A stretch of DNA of 12,412 nucleotides from an uncultured Collinsella sp. Its GTDB lineage: Bacteria; Actinomycetota; Coriobacteriia; Coriobacteriales; Coriobacteriaceae. The notes beneath the pieces are model-generated. The model ran no database searches. It worked only from the letters and a program-made list of their open reading frames with translations, and was not told the DNA's origin. A program made the translations under genes and the position numbers. Location of the stretch: contig CAADVJ010000229.1 of the NCBI GenBank assembly GCA_900752475.1, positions 1 to 12,412 on the forward strand. Reading direction: 5' to 3'. Positions 1 to 6,345 of this stretch are shown in pieces; position 1 is the stretch's first letter, and each line of letters opens with the position of its first letter.

Positions 1-212
1 CCCCGCTGCGCACTTCGTGCGGCGGGGGTCCTGCCGTCCTGCGGAAAGATTTGGGGGCAAAGCCCCTGGCCTCCCCTACGTTCACTTCGCTGGCGGCGGC
101 TACAGGGACCTACACTCTGTAAAAGCGCCGGGCTGATAGTTGCTTTTTATTGGTAGGGGCTCTTGCTAGGTAGGGACACTTACTAGTGACAGGCTTCGCC
201 TGTGCGCTTGGT
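1..212. other. Non-coding left edge with hairpins
   Basis: I see no credible gene here. Bases 1-27 form a strong hairpin: CCCCGC (1-6) pairs with GCGGGG (22-27) and CGCAC (9-13) with GTGCG (17-21), around a TTC loop. A second small hairpin, ACAGGC (189-194) with GCCTGT (198-203), lies just beyond the stop codon of the helix-turn-helix gene. It could end that transcript, although no T-run follows it on the minus strand. The stretch is open in one plus-strand frame for about 50 codons but has no start or ribosome-binding site and looks like GC-rich spacer. Confidence 0.5.
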
Positions 213-911
213 TTACGCTGCGCTGGTTTCTTTGTATTCGAAGACTGGTTCTAGGAGGTCTTCGATGTTGCAGTGGAGGGCTTTTGCTATGGCTCTTACG
301 CTTGTTACCGAAGCTTCATTGATGTTTCTCTGGCGCTGCTCGTACATTTGGATTGAGCGGAGTGACACATCCGATTCGTATGCCAGATCTTGTTGGGTTT
401 TCTTGAGCCTCTTTCTTGCTAACGCAAGCTTGGTTTGCCTGGACGCTTTTTTCGCCATATCGCAGACGAGGCGAGCCACGCGTTCCTCCGAGGCTTCGTG
501 CCAGGGGTAGTACAGACTGCGTAGCACATCGAATGGAACGACATGCAGCAAATCTTCGAAAGACTCTCCTAGGCGCCACTGAAGGTATGCCAATATCCAG
601 CCTGTCCAATATTCCGGTGTCTTTTCGAATCGGTAGGTTCGATTTGGCATCGGCCTTGATTGATAGCCCGACCTTTCGGCGATAAGCGCGAACAGCTCAA
701 CGCCCGATTTTCCCGACACTACCCATGCGTTGCCGCATTCGAACTCGCGAGCTACGCCGCTCAAGCAAAAGAGTTCAGCAACTTCCGATCCTTCTGCTCC
801 ATAATCGTTAACGGCATAGTCAAAGCAGTCGCCGAGATTGTTCATTGCGTCCTCGAGGTAGTAGACGGGGTATGTCCTACTCGGCCCACGATCCGTTAAC
901 TCTTGGATCAT
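213..911 (-). CDS. Helix-turn-helix protein, putative antitoxin/partner of the DUF3990 protein
   Basis: This is a 232-residue cytoplasmic protein. Residues about 162-221 form an XRE/Cro-type helix-turn-helix, recognisable from the KTQQDLAYESDVSLRSIQMYE stretch and the closing ALHCNIEDLLE. Residues about 15-150 form a separate conserved region (YYLEDAMNNLGDCFDYAV; SGKSGVELF; PEYWTGWILAYLQW; WHEASEE). I recognise it as the type that accompanies DUF3990 genes in Firmicutes and Actinobacteria. Its first 65 residues resemble DUF3791 in pattern, which is my inference. The start at 911 is supported by GGGAGGG (927-921, minus strand) nine bases upstream. The gene starts inside the end of the DUF3990 gene (35-base overlap), so the two are probably co-transcribed and translationally coupled. 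The likely role is to bind and silence the DUF3990 protein and to repress the shared promoter. The antitoxin role is inferred from context; the HTH call is secure. Confidence 0.8.
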   Translation of the reverse strand: MIQELTDRGPSRTYPVYYLEDAMNNLGDCFDYAVNDYGAEGSEVAELFCLSGVAREFECGNAWVVSGKSGVELFALIAERSGYQSRPMPNRTYRFEKTPEYWTGWILAYLQWRLGESFEDLLHVVPFDVLRSLYYPWHEASEERVARLVCDMAKKASRQTKLALARKRLKKTQQDLAYESDVSLRSIQMYEQRQRNINEASVTSVRAIAKALHCNIEDLLEPVFEYKETSAA

Positions 912-1560
912 TCAAATCAACCCTCCCTGCCATCAAATCCCTAATGTCGACACCATCAGAGTCAAATCCGTTTACCGTATCCAGGTACTTTCGTCGAGCG
1001 TTCTGTTCTCGCTCAAATCGTTTGGGATAAAACTCAGCTCCCGAAGCCTGCTTCCAATCGCGGAACTTAATCGCCGAGAACGCACGCTCACTCATAAGCG
1101 CATATTGAATGCCCAAATCCCCCAAAAACATAATGCGCTGCAATTGCCTGAGCGAGATCATGCCGTTGACAAACTGTCTTGCAAACGAGAAATAGGAATC
1201 GTCTGCACGATAGCCTCGAATAACGTCATAGGGAGAAATATCAATCAGGCAGTTATCCAGCAGATAACGAAGCCCCTCGCGTGCTACTGGCGTTGAAACA
1301 TTGAACTCTCTGTTATTCGCCAGAATTGCAAGCCAGTTGAGAATCGAGAACTCACCTGGTTCCAAATCCAAAATCGCAAGGCCATCTAAATCAAGCTCAT
1401 ATCGATTGGCAATGCCATCAGACTCGGTCCGACATGCCCACTCCATTGCCATTTCCTCATGCGGTGTGCAATAAAACCCGCGCCCATAGTCATTGAATTG
1501 CCTGCATTTATCCAACGATGGATGCTCGACAACAACCTCCGACCCGTGCCAAAGCTCCAT
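877..1560 (-). CDS. DUF3990 family protein, putative ADP-ribosyltransferase-fold toxin
   Basis: A 227-residue protein with the hallmarks of DUF3990: a WHGS start motif (H5-G6), the DYGRGFYCT motif with Y30, a GYRADDSYFSF block (about 116-126), and an ISLRQLQRIMFLGDLGIQ block (about 135-152) followed by SERAF. From memory, DUF3990 belongs to the ADP-ribosyltransferase superfamily. H5 and Y30 would be the NAD-binding residues of an H-Y-[EQ] triad, with Q152 or E158 a candidate third residue. No signal peptide or membrane segment is seen, so it should act in the cytoplasm. AGGAGGT stands six bases before ATG 1560. The first gene of a two-gene unit, it overlaps the helix-turn-helix gene, and a large inverted repeat lies directly upstream. 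It is probably a toxin or a protein-modifying enzyme held in check by its neighbour. The family is well supported; the activity and target are not known. Confidence 0.82.
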   Translation of the reverse strand: MELWHGSEVVVEHPSLDKCRQFNDYGRGFYCTPHEEMAMEWACRTESDGIANRYELDLDGLAILDLEPGEFSILNWLAILANNREFNVSTPVAREGLRYLLDNCLIDISPYDVIRGYRADDSYFSFARQFVNGMISLRQLQRIMFLGDLGIQYALMSERAFSAIKFRDWKQASGAEFYPKRFEREQNARRKYLDTVNGFDSDGVDIRDLMAGRVDLNDPRVNGSWAE

Positions 1561-1576
1561 ATCGACCTCCTAAAAA

Positions 1577-1623
1577 ATATCACCTCAGCGATAGTTTACC
1601 AATAACTATCACTGAGGTGATAT
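1577..1623. promoter_or_regulatory. Long inverted repeat in front of the DUF3990/HTH unit (operator or attenuator)
   Basis: The arms 1577-1596 and 1604-1623 match at 19 of 20 positions around a 7-base spacer. Each arm contains a smaller dyad: ATCAC-N4-GTGAT (1608-1621, perfect) and ATCAC-N4-GCGAT (1579-1592, one mismatch). On the minus strand the repeat is followed by six T (1576-1571 region) and then the ribosome-binding site of the DUF3990 gene. It can be read as paired operators for the HTH protein, or as a hairpin that ends engB transcription or attenuates the module. The nested dyads favour an operator. Confidence 0.65.
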
Positions 1624-1654
1624 AGATAGGAGCTTTTGAAGGGCTGCAGCCTGA

Positions 1655-2245
1655 CTAGAGGCAGGCCTCGGCGATGCGCTTTTTTAGTTCGTCGATGCCG
1701 GTGCCGGTTTGGGAGCTTGTGATGATTACGTTTTCGGCCGGGACGTTGAGCTGCTTTTTGATGGCTGCTGCTTGGCGGGCCTGCTGGGTGCGGCTGAGTT
1801 TGTCGGCCTTGGTGAGGCAGACGATAAAGTTGAACTCGTTGCCCTGCAGGTAGTCGATCATGTCATGGTCGAGTTTACTGGGGTCGTGACGAATGTCCAC
1901 CAGTGAGACGACCAAGTTAAAGCTGCGCTCGGAGTCGAAAAAGTCGCCGATAAGCTCGGCCCAGCGGTCGCGCTCGGCCTTGGAGCGACGGGCGAAACCG
2001 TAACCCGGCAGGTCAACGAAATGCACGTCGTCGGCCTCAAAGAAGTTGATGTTGCTCGTCTTGCCCGGCGTACTGGAAACCTTGACCAGGTTCTTGCGGC
2101 CAAATAGCTTGTTCATAATCGACGACTTGCCCACGTTGGAGCGGCCGACGAAGCTCACCTCGGGACAAGTGGACTCGGGGATCTGCGAAACCTTGCCGTA
2201 GCTGGCGACGAACTTGGCAAGCTGGTAGTTAATGGAATCGGCCAT
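1655..2245 (-). CDS. engB: Ribosome biogenesis GTP-binding protein EngB (YsxC/YihA)
   Basis: A 196-residue TrmE-Era-EngA-EngB-Septation-class GTPase needed for late maturation of the large ribosomal subunit in the cytoplasm. All G motifs are visible: G1 GRSNVGKS (34-41), G2 TPGKT (59-63), G3 DLPG (78-81) followed by the family's GYGFA, G4 TKAD (145-148) and G5 SSQTG (177-181). Length and layout are normal for single-domain EngB. The frame stays open 43 codons further upstream, but that extension is arginine-rich, overlaps the nucleosidase gene and has no family similarity. ATG 2245 has AAGGAG five bases before it and is the better start. It sits 38 bases behind the MTA/SAH nucleosidase gene and is probably co-transcribed with it. 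Confidence 0.96.
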   Translation of the reverse strand: MADSINYQLAKFVASYGKVSQIPESTCPEVSFVGRSNVGKSSIMNKLFGRKNLVKVSSTPGKTSNINFFEADDVHFVDLPGYGFARRSKAERDRWAELIGDFFDSERSFNLVVSLVDIRHDPSKLDHDMIDYLQGNEFNFIVCLTKADKLSRTQQARQAAAIKKQLNVPAENVIITSSQTGTGIDELKKRIAEACL

Positions 2246-2283
2246 GGACACTCCTTGGTCGTAGGTTTTTACAAATAGACGCG

Positions 2284-3024
2284 CTATTGCGCAGCGGCAA
2301 TGCGGCGGACGATATCGAGCGTAATGTAACTTGCGACACGCGCGTACTCGAACAGATCGAACTCGCGCTCGCAAATTGCATCGTACGCCTCGTCACAATT
2401 ATCGCTGATAGCGCGCAACACCAGGCAATCGACACCATTTTTGGTTGCGACATGGGCAATTGCCGCGCCCTCCATGCCGACACAATCGGCATGCGTCGCC
2501 TCGATAGCGTCGTTGCGCATGGTAGCGCCCGTCACAAAGCGGTTACCCGTGGCAATCGTGCCGACCAGGAACTGCTTGGTGCCCTCGTTCGAAGCGACTG
2601 CATTTTTCGAAGCGTCAACAAACCCACGCTCAGCAAGCACGTCGGCGGCAATATCGACCAGCGCGGGCGTCGAGCCAAACTCCTCGAGCCCCGGTGCGGA
2701 CTCGGCGATAAGCGCGGTATCGGTATCCAGATAGCGTAGGCGTTTGCCAATGACCACGTCGTCGATATGGAGCTTGGGGTTCAAACCGCCCGCAATGCCC
2801 GAAAACACAACAGCCTGCGGAGCATACTTGCTAATGAGGTGCTGTGTTGCAGCGGCGGCGTTCACCGTGCCCATGCCCGCCGTTGTGGCGACAACTGTCA
2901 GGCCGTCGAGCTCACCGCTCACAACGGTCAAGCCTGCCTCCCGTGCCTCGCAAACGTCGCTCAGCTCTTCCTTAATCTGCATGATCTCTTTTTCGAGCGC
3001 ACCGATAATCGCAATGGTAGCCAT
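2284..3024 (-). CDS. mtnN: 5'-methylthioadenosine/S-adenosylhomocysteine nucleosidase
   Basis: This 246-residue cytoplasmic enzyme hydrolyses methylthioadenosine and S-adenosylhomocysteine to adenine and the thioribose or ribosyl-homocysteine product. It feeds methionine salvage and the activated methyl cycle. The start IAIIGALEKEI carries the catalytic-base glutamate (E11, like E12 of the E. coli enzyme). SGIAGG (75-80) binds the ribose/phosphate site. GMEGAA (183-188) holds the ribose-binding glutamate E185, and RAISD (204-208) the catalytic D208. It is slightly longer than the roughly 230-residue E. coli protein because of a longer middle loop. A TTG start at 3036 is possible, but ATG 3024 has GGGGA five bases upstream and leads directly into the conserved first strand. 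It probably forms an operon with engB. Confidence 0.95.
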   Translation of the reverse strand: MATIAIIGALEKEIMQIKEELSDVCEAREAGLTVVSGELDGLTVVATTAGMGTVNAAAATQHLISKYAPQAVVFSGIAGGLNPKLHIDDVVIGKRLRYLDTDTALIAESAPGLEEFGSTPALVDIAADVLAERGFVDASKNAVASNEGTKQFLVGTIATGNRFVTGATMRNDAIEATHADCVGMEGAAIAHVATKNGVDCLVLRAISDNCDEAYDAICEREFDLFEYARVASYITLDIVRRIAAAQ

Positions 3025-3078
3025 GCCATTCCCCAAACCTATTCGAAATTCTCAACCACGGTATGGTACCAGCATTTT

Positions 3079-3095
3079 GTTTGACCTCGTCAAAC
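3079..3095 (-). promoter_or_regulatory. Perfect 7-bp hairpin/dyad between serine hydrolase and nucleosidase genes
   Basis: GTTTGAC (3079-3085) and GTCAAAC (3089-3095) form a perfect dyad around three bases, in the 78-base gap downstream of the serine hydrolase gene and upstream of the nucleosidase gene. On the minus strand it is followed by CAAAATG, so it is a poor intrinsic terminator. The TTGACG within it could serve as a -35 box for the nucleosidase operon, but no good -10 stands at 17 bases. Confidence 0.3.
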
Positions 3096-3102
3096 GAACA
3101 CG

Positions 3103-4260
3103 CTAAGCCAGTGCAGCTCGCGTATCAAACAGAGCCTTTGCAATCGCGGCCGTAACCTCGCTCGAGCGGTCGCTCCACGGCATCGATGTCATGATACCCA
3201 TGACATAGGTACAGCCATCGATGTCGATAAGGCCCGCATCGCATGTCGAGTAGTAACCATCCTCGCTAATCCAGCCTGCCTTGTTGCGCACCAAAACCTG
3301 CTCGTCCGCAATGCCATCGCGAATAAACGAGCGCGATGTTGATGCCAGAAGGCCCGACAACCACTGTGAAGTCTCGGTATCCATGCTCAGATACTCGCTC
3401 ATCTCACGCCATAACCTCGCAGAAGTGCGCGGGCAGTAGGTCGGAAAATCACTCATCGGATTCAGTGCCGTTTCGTCATCAACACCCAGATTGGCAATCC
3501 AATCCTCATAGCCATCATGGTCAAACGCCGCACGTAACGCGATAAACGAATCGTTGTCCGAGTTGACGACCGCGGCCTCGATAAGGTCGCGCACTGTCTG
3601 CCAGCCCATGCTGTAACCACCATACGTGGCTAAAGGCCAATCGAGCGACACCTGCCCCGATTCGACCAACATCTCGCAAATATAGAGTGCATACAGCGCC
3701 TTGTAACTGCTCGCTCCATACACCTCGACATCGGCGTTATACGTCACGCCCCTACCGCTCGATAGGTCGTAGAACACTACACCCACATCGCCCAGCTCCA
3801 GCGCCCGACACAGGGCATCCTGGAGCGAGGCAAGGCTCTCATCCTCCAAGGCAGGAGTCTTGTTATCCACCAACGAGAAGGTCCGAACGGTATCACCCGA
3901 AGGGATATCGTTGAAGTCCGCCTTCGAAAGTCTCGTCTTGAGATCTGCCGTCGACAGAGCTTGATCTGTCGACGCTTTGGACTTTGAAACCTTCTCGTTT
4001 TGCAGCTGTACCGTTGACGCATCTGGGCGCCCCGTTCGCTCCGAGGCGTAGGTTTTAACGGTAATTCCGAGGATAATAACCGCCGACGTTAGCATCCCAA
4101 TGGCGGCAATCTTCCTCACGCGGATGCGAGCGCCGGCAAGGCCACGCGAAGACGTGCCCTTCGTCTTATATCTGCTGCCATGCTGCGGCACATACTCGTC
4201 CCGCGATGCGATGTTTCGCACGTGGTCTCCTGACTGCCACCGTTTATATACGAGCAGCAT
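3103..4260 (-). CDS. Membrane-anchored serine hydrolase, class A beta-lactamase-like
   Basis: A 385-residue protein. Residues 1-50 are basic and cytoplasmic. Residues about 51-69 (IAAIGMLTSAVIILGITV) are one membrane segment, making it a single-pass protein with its catalytic domain outside. A 70-90 residue linker follows, then a class A beta-lactamase/DD-peptidase-like domain (about 145-380). The three active-site elements are present in order: SSYK (S184, K187), SDN (234-236) and KAG (327-329) in place of the usual K[TS]G. I cannot place the omega-loop glutamate of true beta-lactamases with confidence, so it may be a cell-wall-acting or inactive homologue rather than a resistance enzyme. 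ATG 4260 lacks a clear ribosome-binding site, so the start is less certain than the domain. The gap to the next gene upstream is 225 bases, so it probably has its own promoter. Confidence 0.82.
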   Translation of the reverse strand: MLLVYKRWQSGDHVRNIASRDEYVPQHGSRYKTKGTSSRGLAGARIRVRKIAAIGMLTSAVIILGITVKTYASERTGRPDASTVQLQNEKVSKSKASTDQALSTADLKTRLSKADFNDIPSGDTVRTFSLVDNKTPALEDESLASLQDALCRALELGDVGVVFYDLSSGRGVTYNADVEVYGASSYKALYALYICEMLVESGQVSLDWPLATYGGYSMGWQTVRDLIEAAVVNSDNDSFIALRAAFDHDGYEDWIANLGVDDETALNPMSDFPTYCPRTSARLWREMSEYLSMDTETSQWLSGLLASTSRSFIRDGIADEQVLVRNKAGWISEDGYYSTCDAGLIDIDGCTYVMGIMTSMPWSDRSSEVTAAIAKALFDTRAALA

Positions 4261-4306
4261 GATACCGAGCAGGCATTTCTTTCCAAAGATATTCAGCGGC
4301 GTTTAA

Positions 4307-4324
4307 GGTGTCTTTAAAGAAACC
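4307..4324. promoter_or_regulatory. Palindrome upstream of the serine hydrolase gene
   Basis: GGTGTCTTTAAAGAAACC matches its own reverse complement at 16 of 18 positions, about 47 bases before the serine hydrolase start. This is the right place for an operator. No regulator is identified. Confidence 0.3.
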
Positions 4325-4424
4325 ACAAGCGTATTTATCCAAATGGCACGATTCTGTTGCGCATCTCACCGCAACCCAGAGAGCAGTCTTTTTAGGACGG
4401 GGCTCTTTAGCAATCAACTAGGTG

Positions 4425-4469
4425 CCCAGGGGCACTCATTTAAGTCTGTCCCCAATGAGTGCCCTTGGG
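4425..4469. repeat. REP-like palindromic element
   Basis: Bases 4425-4440 and 4454-4469 pair over 16 bp with one G-T wobble, around a 13-base loop containing GTCTGTCCCC. The core arms are GGGCACTCATT and AATGAGTGCCC. Read on the minus strand, the loop plus arm (GGGGACAGACTTAAATGAG) resembles dispersed REP-type repeats that I recall from many genomes, often linked to REP-associated tyrosine transposases. It lies 17 bases after the pflA stop codon and could also act as the 3' hairpin of that transcript. No transposase is present here. Confidence 0.55.
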
Positions 4470-4485
4470 GAACGAAAATGGCATG

Positions 4486-5304
4486 CTATCCGATAGCGTT
4501 TTTGAGCTCCGCACGGCGCTTTTTCATGCCGGTCATAACGGCATTGCGCAACTCGGGCATGCGCGCGGTATCCATCTGGGGCACGCCCTCGAGCTTATAG
4601 GGAATGCCCAGTTGCTCGTACTTGACGACACCCATCGTGTGATACGGCAGCATTTCCAGGCCCACCACGTTGTGCCATGGAGCGATGAGGCGACCGAGCT
4701 TCTCGCACTCCTCCACCGTGTCGGTAATGCCCGGCACAACCACGTGGCGGATAACGACCTTGATATTGCGACGTGCAAGCTCATCGCCAAACGCCAGGAT
4801 GCGTGCGGGATCACAACCGGTCAGCTTTTTATGCTCGACCGGGTCGGCATGCTTAATATCGAGCAGTACCATGTCGGTCTCGTTGAGCACGGCATCGAAC
4901 TTCTCGGGATGCTGAGGGTCGAAGGCGTAGCCACAGCTATCCAGGCAGGTATGCACACGACCATCGGGGTTGTTGTGCATTGCACGGAACAGGTCGGCCA
5001 AAAACTCAGGCTGCAGAAGCGGCTCGCCGCCCGAAACCGTAATTCCGCCGCTGCGATAGAACTCGTGGTTACTCTGGAACTCATCCATGAGGTGCTCGAC
5101 GGTCACCATCGTGCCGCCGTTGACCGACCAGGTATCGGGATTGTGGCAATACGCGCAGCGCATGGGACAGCCCTGGACAAACACCACAAAGCGGATGCCG
5201 GGTCCGTCGACCGTACCCATCGTTTCAATCGAATGTACGCGGCCCAGGGCAAACGCGGAGTCCTCGGGACGAGCGTCCACACCCTCGAGCGTCATCTCAG
5301 CCAT
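4486..5304 (-). CDS. pflA: Pyruvate formate-lyase activating enzyme (radical SAM)
   Basis: A 272-residue radical-SAM enzyme that installs the glycyl radical in pyruvate formate-lyase, the anaerobic route from pyruvate to acetyl-CoA and formate. The 4Fe-4S motif CPMRCAYC is at C46, C50 and C53. It is preceded by the family signature GTVDGPGIRFVVFVQGC and followed by GGEP (92-95), then DSCGY and DIKH further on. Length is close to the E. coli enzyme plus about 20 extra N-terminal residues. ATG 5304 is preferred because AAGG stands about eight bases upstream; ATG 5325 has no ribosome-binding site. A candidate promoter lies 45 bases upstream. The usual partner pflB is not in the window; it may lie elsewhere. 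A different glycyl-radical enzyme partner is possible, but the sequence is typical PflA. Confidence 0.92.
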   Translation of the reverse strand: MAEMTLEGVDARPEDSAFALGRVHSIETMGTVDGPGIRFVVFVQGCPMRCAYCHNPDTWSVNGGTMVTVEHLMDEFQSNHEFYRSGGITVSGGEPLLQPEFLADLFRAMHNNPDGRVHTCLDSCGYAFDPQHPEKFDAVLNETDMVLLDIKHADPVEHKKLTGCDPARILAFGDELARRNIKVVIRHVVVPGITDTVEECEKLGRLIAPWHNVVGLEMLPYHTMGVVKYEQLGIPYKLEGVPQMDTARMPELRNAVMTGMKKRRAELKNAIG

Positions 5305-5353
5305 TCCCGCTACCTTGCCTCTCATTGGTTTTAGTTACATAAATGCCAGAGCC

Positions 5354-5381
5354 ATTCTAGCCCATACGCATGATGGTGAAA
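5354..5381 (-). promoter_or_regulatory. Candidate promoter of pflA
   Basis: On the minus strand, TTTCAC (5381-5376) and TAGAAT (5359-5354) are separated by 16 bases and lie about 50 bases before the pflA start. The -10 box is good (five of six), the -35 weak. Confidence 0.4.
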
Positions 5382-5422
5382 CGGTTTAGTGGTCAATTGG
5401 GTTGTTCTATTTGGCCCCACAC

Positions 5423-5459
5423 AAAAGCGGCAGGAAGGTTGTCACAACCCACCCGCCGC
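5423..5459 (-). terminator. Intrinsic terminator of the degV gene
   Basis: On the minus strand, a GC-rich stem of up to 16 bp (5459-5427; GCGGC...GCCGC at the base, GGTT/AACC at the tip) carries two G-U pairs and one mismatch. It is followed directly by TTTTGTGTGG. It starts 31 bases after the degV stop codon. Confidence 0.75.
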
Positions 5460-5490
5460 CGAGGCAATAGATATCGATAGACACCAGGCC

Positions 5491-6345
5491 TTACGCCTTA
5501 AGCGTAAGCACCGCGCCGAAGGCGGTCGGGCCGCAATGGCTCGAGATGACGCCGCCGACCTGAGTCCAGGTAACGTCCTTAAAGCCAAGATCGTGTGCAT
5601 AGACTTCCATGTCGTCGCGCAACTCCTCGGAAAGACCCACCGAATACGCCAGGCCAATATGCGAGTAGTCAATCTCGCCCTTCGCAACCATGTGGTCAAT
5701 AAAGGCACGGGCGCACTTGAGCATAGAACCGCGGAACTTCTTGGTCGCCACGAACTTGCCGCCCGTCACCTCAATGCAGGGCTTAATCTTGAGCAGGTGG
5801 GCACCGAGGAATGCCACGTTGGACAGACGACCGCCTGCCTTAAGGAAGGCAAGGTCCGTAGGAACAAAGCCCAGCAGCACACGGTCCATGACGGAGTTCG
5901 TAAATGCAAAGATCTCGTCGACGGTGGCATCGGGGTGAGCCTCGATGTATTTGGCGGTCTCGACGACAACAAGCGACTGGCCCACCGAGACAAAGCGCGT
6001 GTCCATGGAGAACACGTAGTCGCGGCCCTTAGCTGCAATCTTGGAGGACTGATGCGAGCAGGTCGTGGCCTCGGAGTACGCAAGATGCAGAATGGTCGCA
6101 TCGGGCTGCTCGGCATGGATACGGTCGTACACGTGAGCAAAATCCGCAGGCGCGCAGCCGCTGGTCTTGGGCATTACGCCAAACTCGTTGCAGCGTGAAT
6201 AAATCTCGAGCGGATCGATCGAGCCGTCCTCGACGGTCTCGTCACCAATCATGACATGCATGGGCACGCGCACGATGCCGTAGCGTTCGCAAAGCTCCGG
6301 CGTCACATCCGACCCAGACTCAACCACGATTACGTACTTGCCCAT
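5491..6345 (-). CDS. DegV family fatty-acid-binding protein
   Basis: A 284-residue cytoplasmic protein of the DegV/FakB family, which binds a long-chain fatty acid and in Firmicutes presents it to the kinase FakA. Visible family features are the start YVIVVESGSDVTPE, the lipid-carboxylate-binding TS motif (TSGCAP, T61-S62), the SEATTCSHQS block equivalent to the usual S-G-L-S-G-T-Y-Q-S, and LKAGGRLS in the second half. Length is standard. The frame is open 37 codons further upstream, but that part is arginine-rich without similarity. ATG 6345 gives the normal N-terminus, though its ribosome-binding site is weak. No fakA-like kinase is in the window. It has its own terminator and a 275-base upstream gap, so it is probably transcribed alone. 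Which fatty acid it carries cannot be read from sequence. Confidence 0.9.
   Translation of the reverse strand: MGKYVIVVESGSDVTPELCERYGIVRVPMHVMIGDETVEDGSIDPLEIYSRCNEFGVMPKTSGCAPADFAHVYDRIHAEQPDATILHLAYSEATTCSHQSSKIAAKGRDYVFSMDTRFVSVGQSLVVVETAKYIEAHPDATVDEIFAFTNSVMDRVLLGFVPTDLAFLKAGGRLSNVAFLGAHLLKIKPCIEVTGGKFVATKKFRGSMLKCARAFIDHMVAKGEIDYSHIGLAYSVGLSEELRDDMEVYAHDLGFKDVTWTQVGGVISSHCGPTAFGAVLTLKA

Noticed and set aside
1..160. Plus-strand reading frame of about 50 codons at the left edge
   Set aside because: No start codon with ribosome-binding site, strong hairpin at its beginning and low-complexity product; it looks like intergenic sequence.
2246..2374. 43-codon N-terminal extension of EngB
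   Set aside because: It is arginine-rich, overlaps the end of the nucleosidase gene and lacks similarity; ATG 2245 has a good ribosome-binding site.
4459..5334. 291-codon plus-strand frame opposite pflA
   Set aside because: The opposite strand carries the complete radical-SAM motifs; this frame has none and no ribosome-binding site.
5376..5390. AAACGGTTT near the pflA promoter as another LacI-type operator
   Set aside because: The core is short of the TGTCA/TTCA flanks and off the CG-centred symmetry seen at the supported operators; kept only as part of the promoter region.
5389..6198. 269-codon plus-strand frame opposite degV
   Set aside because: It runs through the degV terminator and antisense to a clear DegV gene; no recognisable domain.
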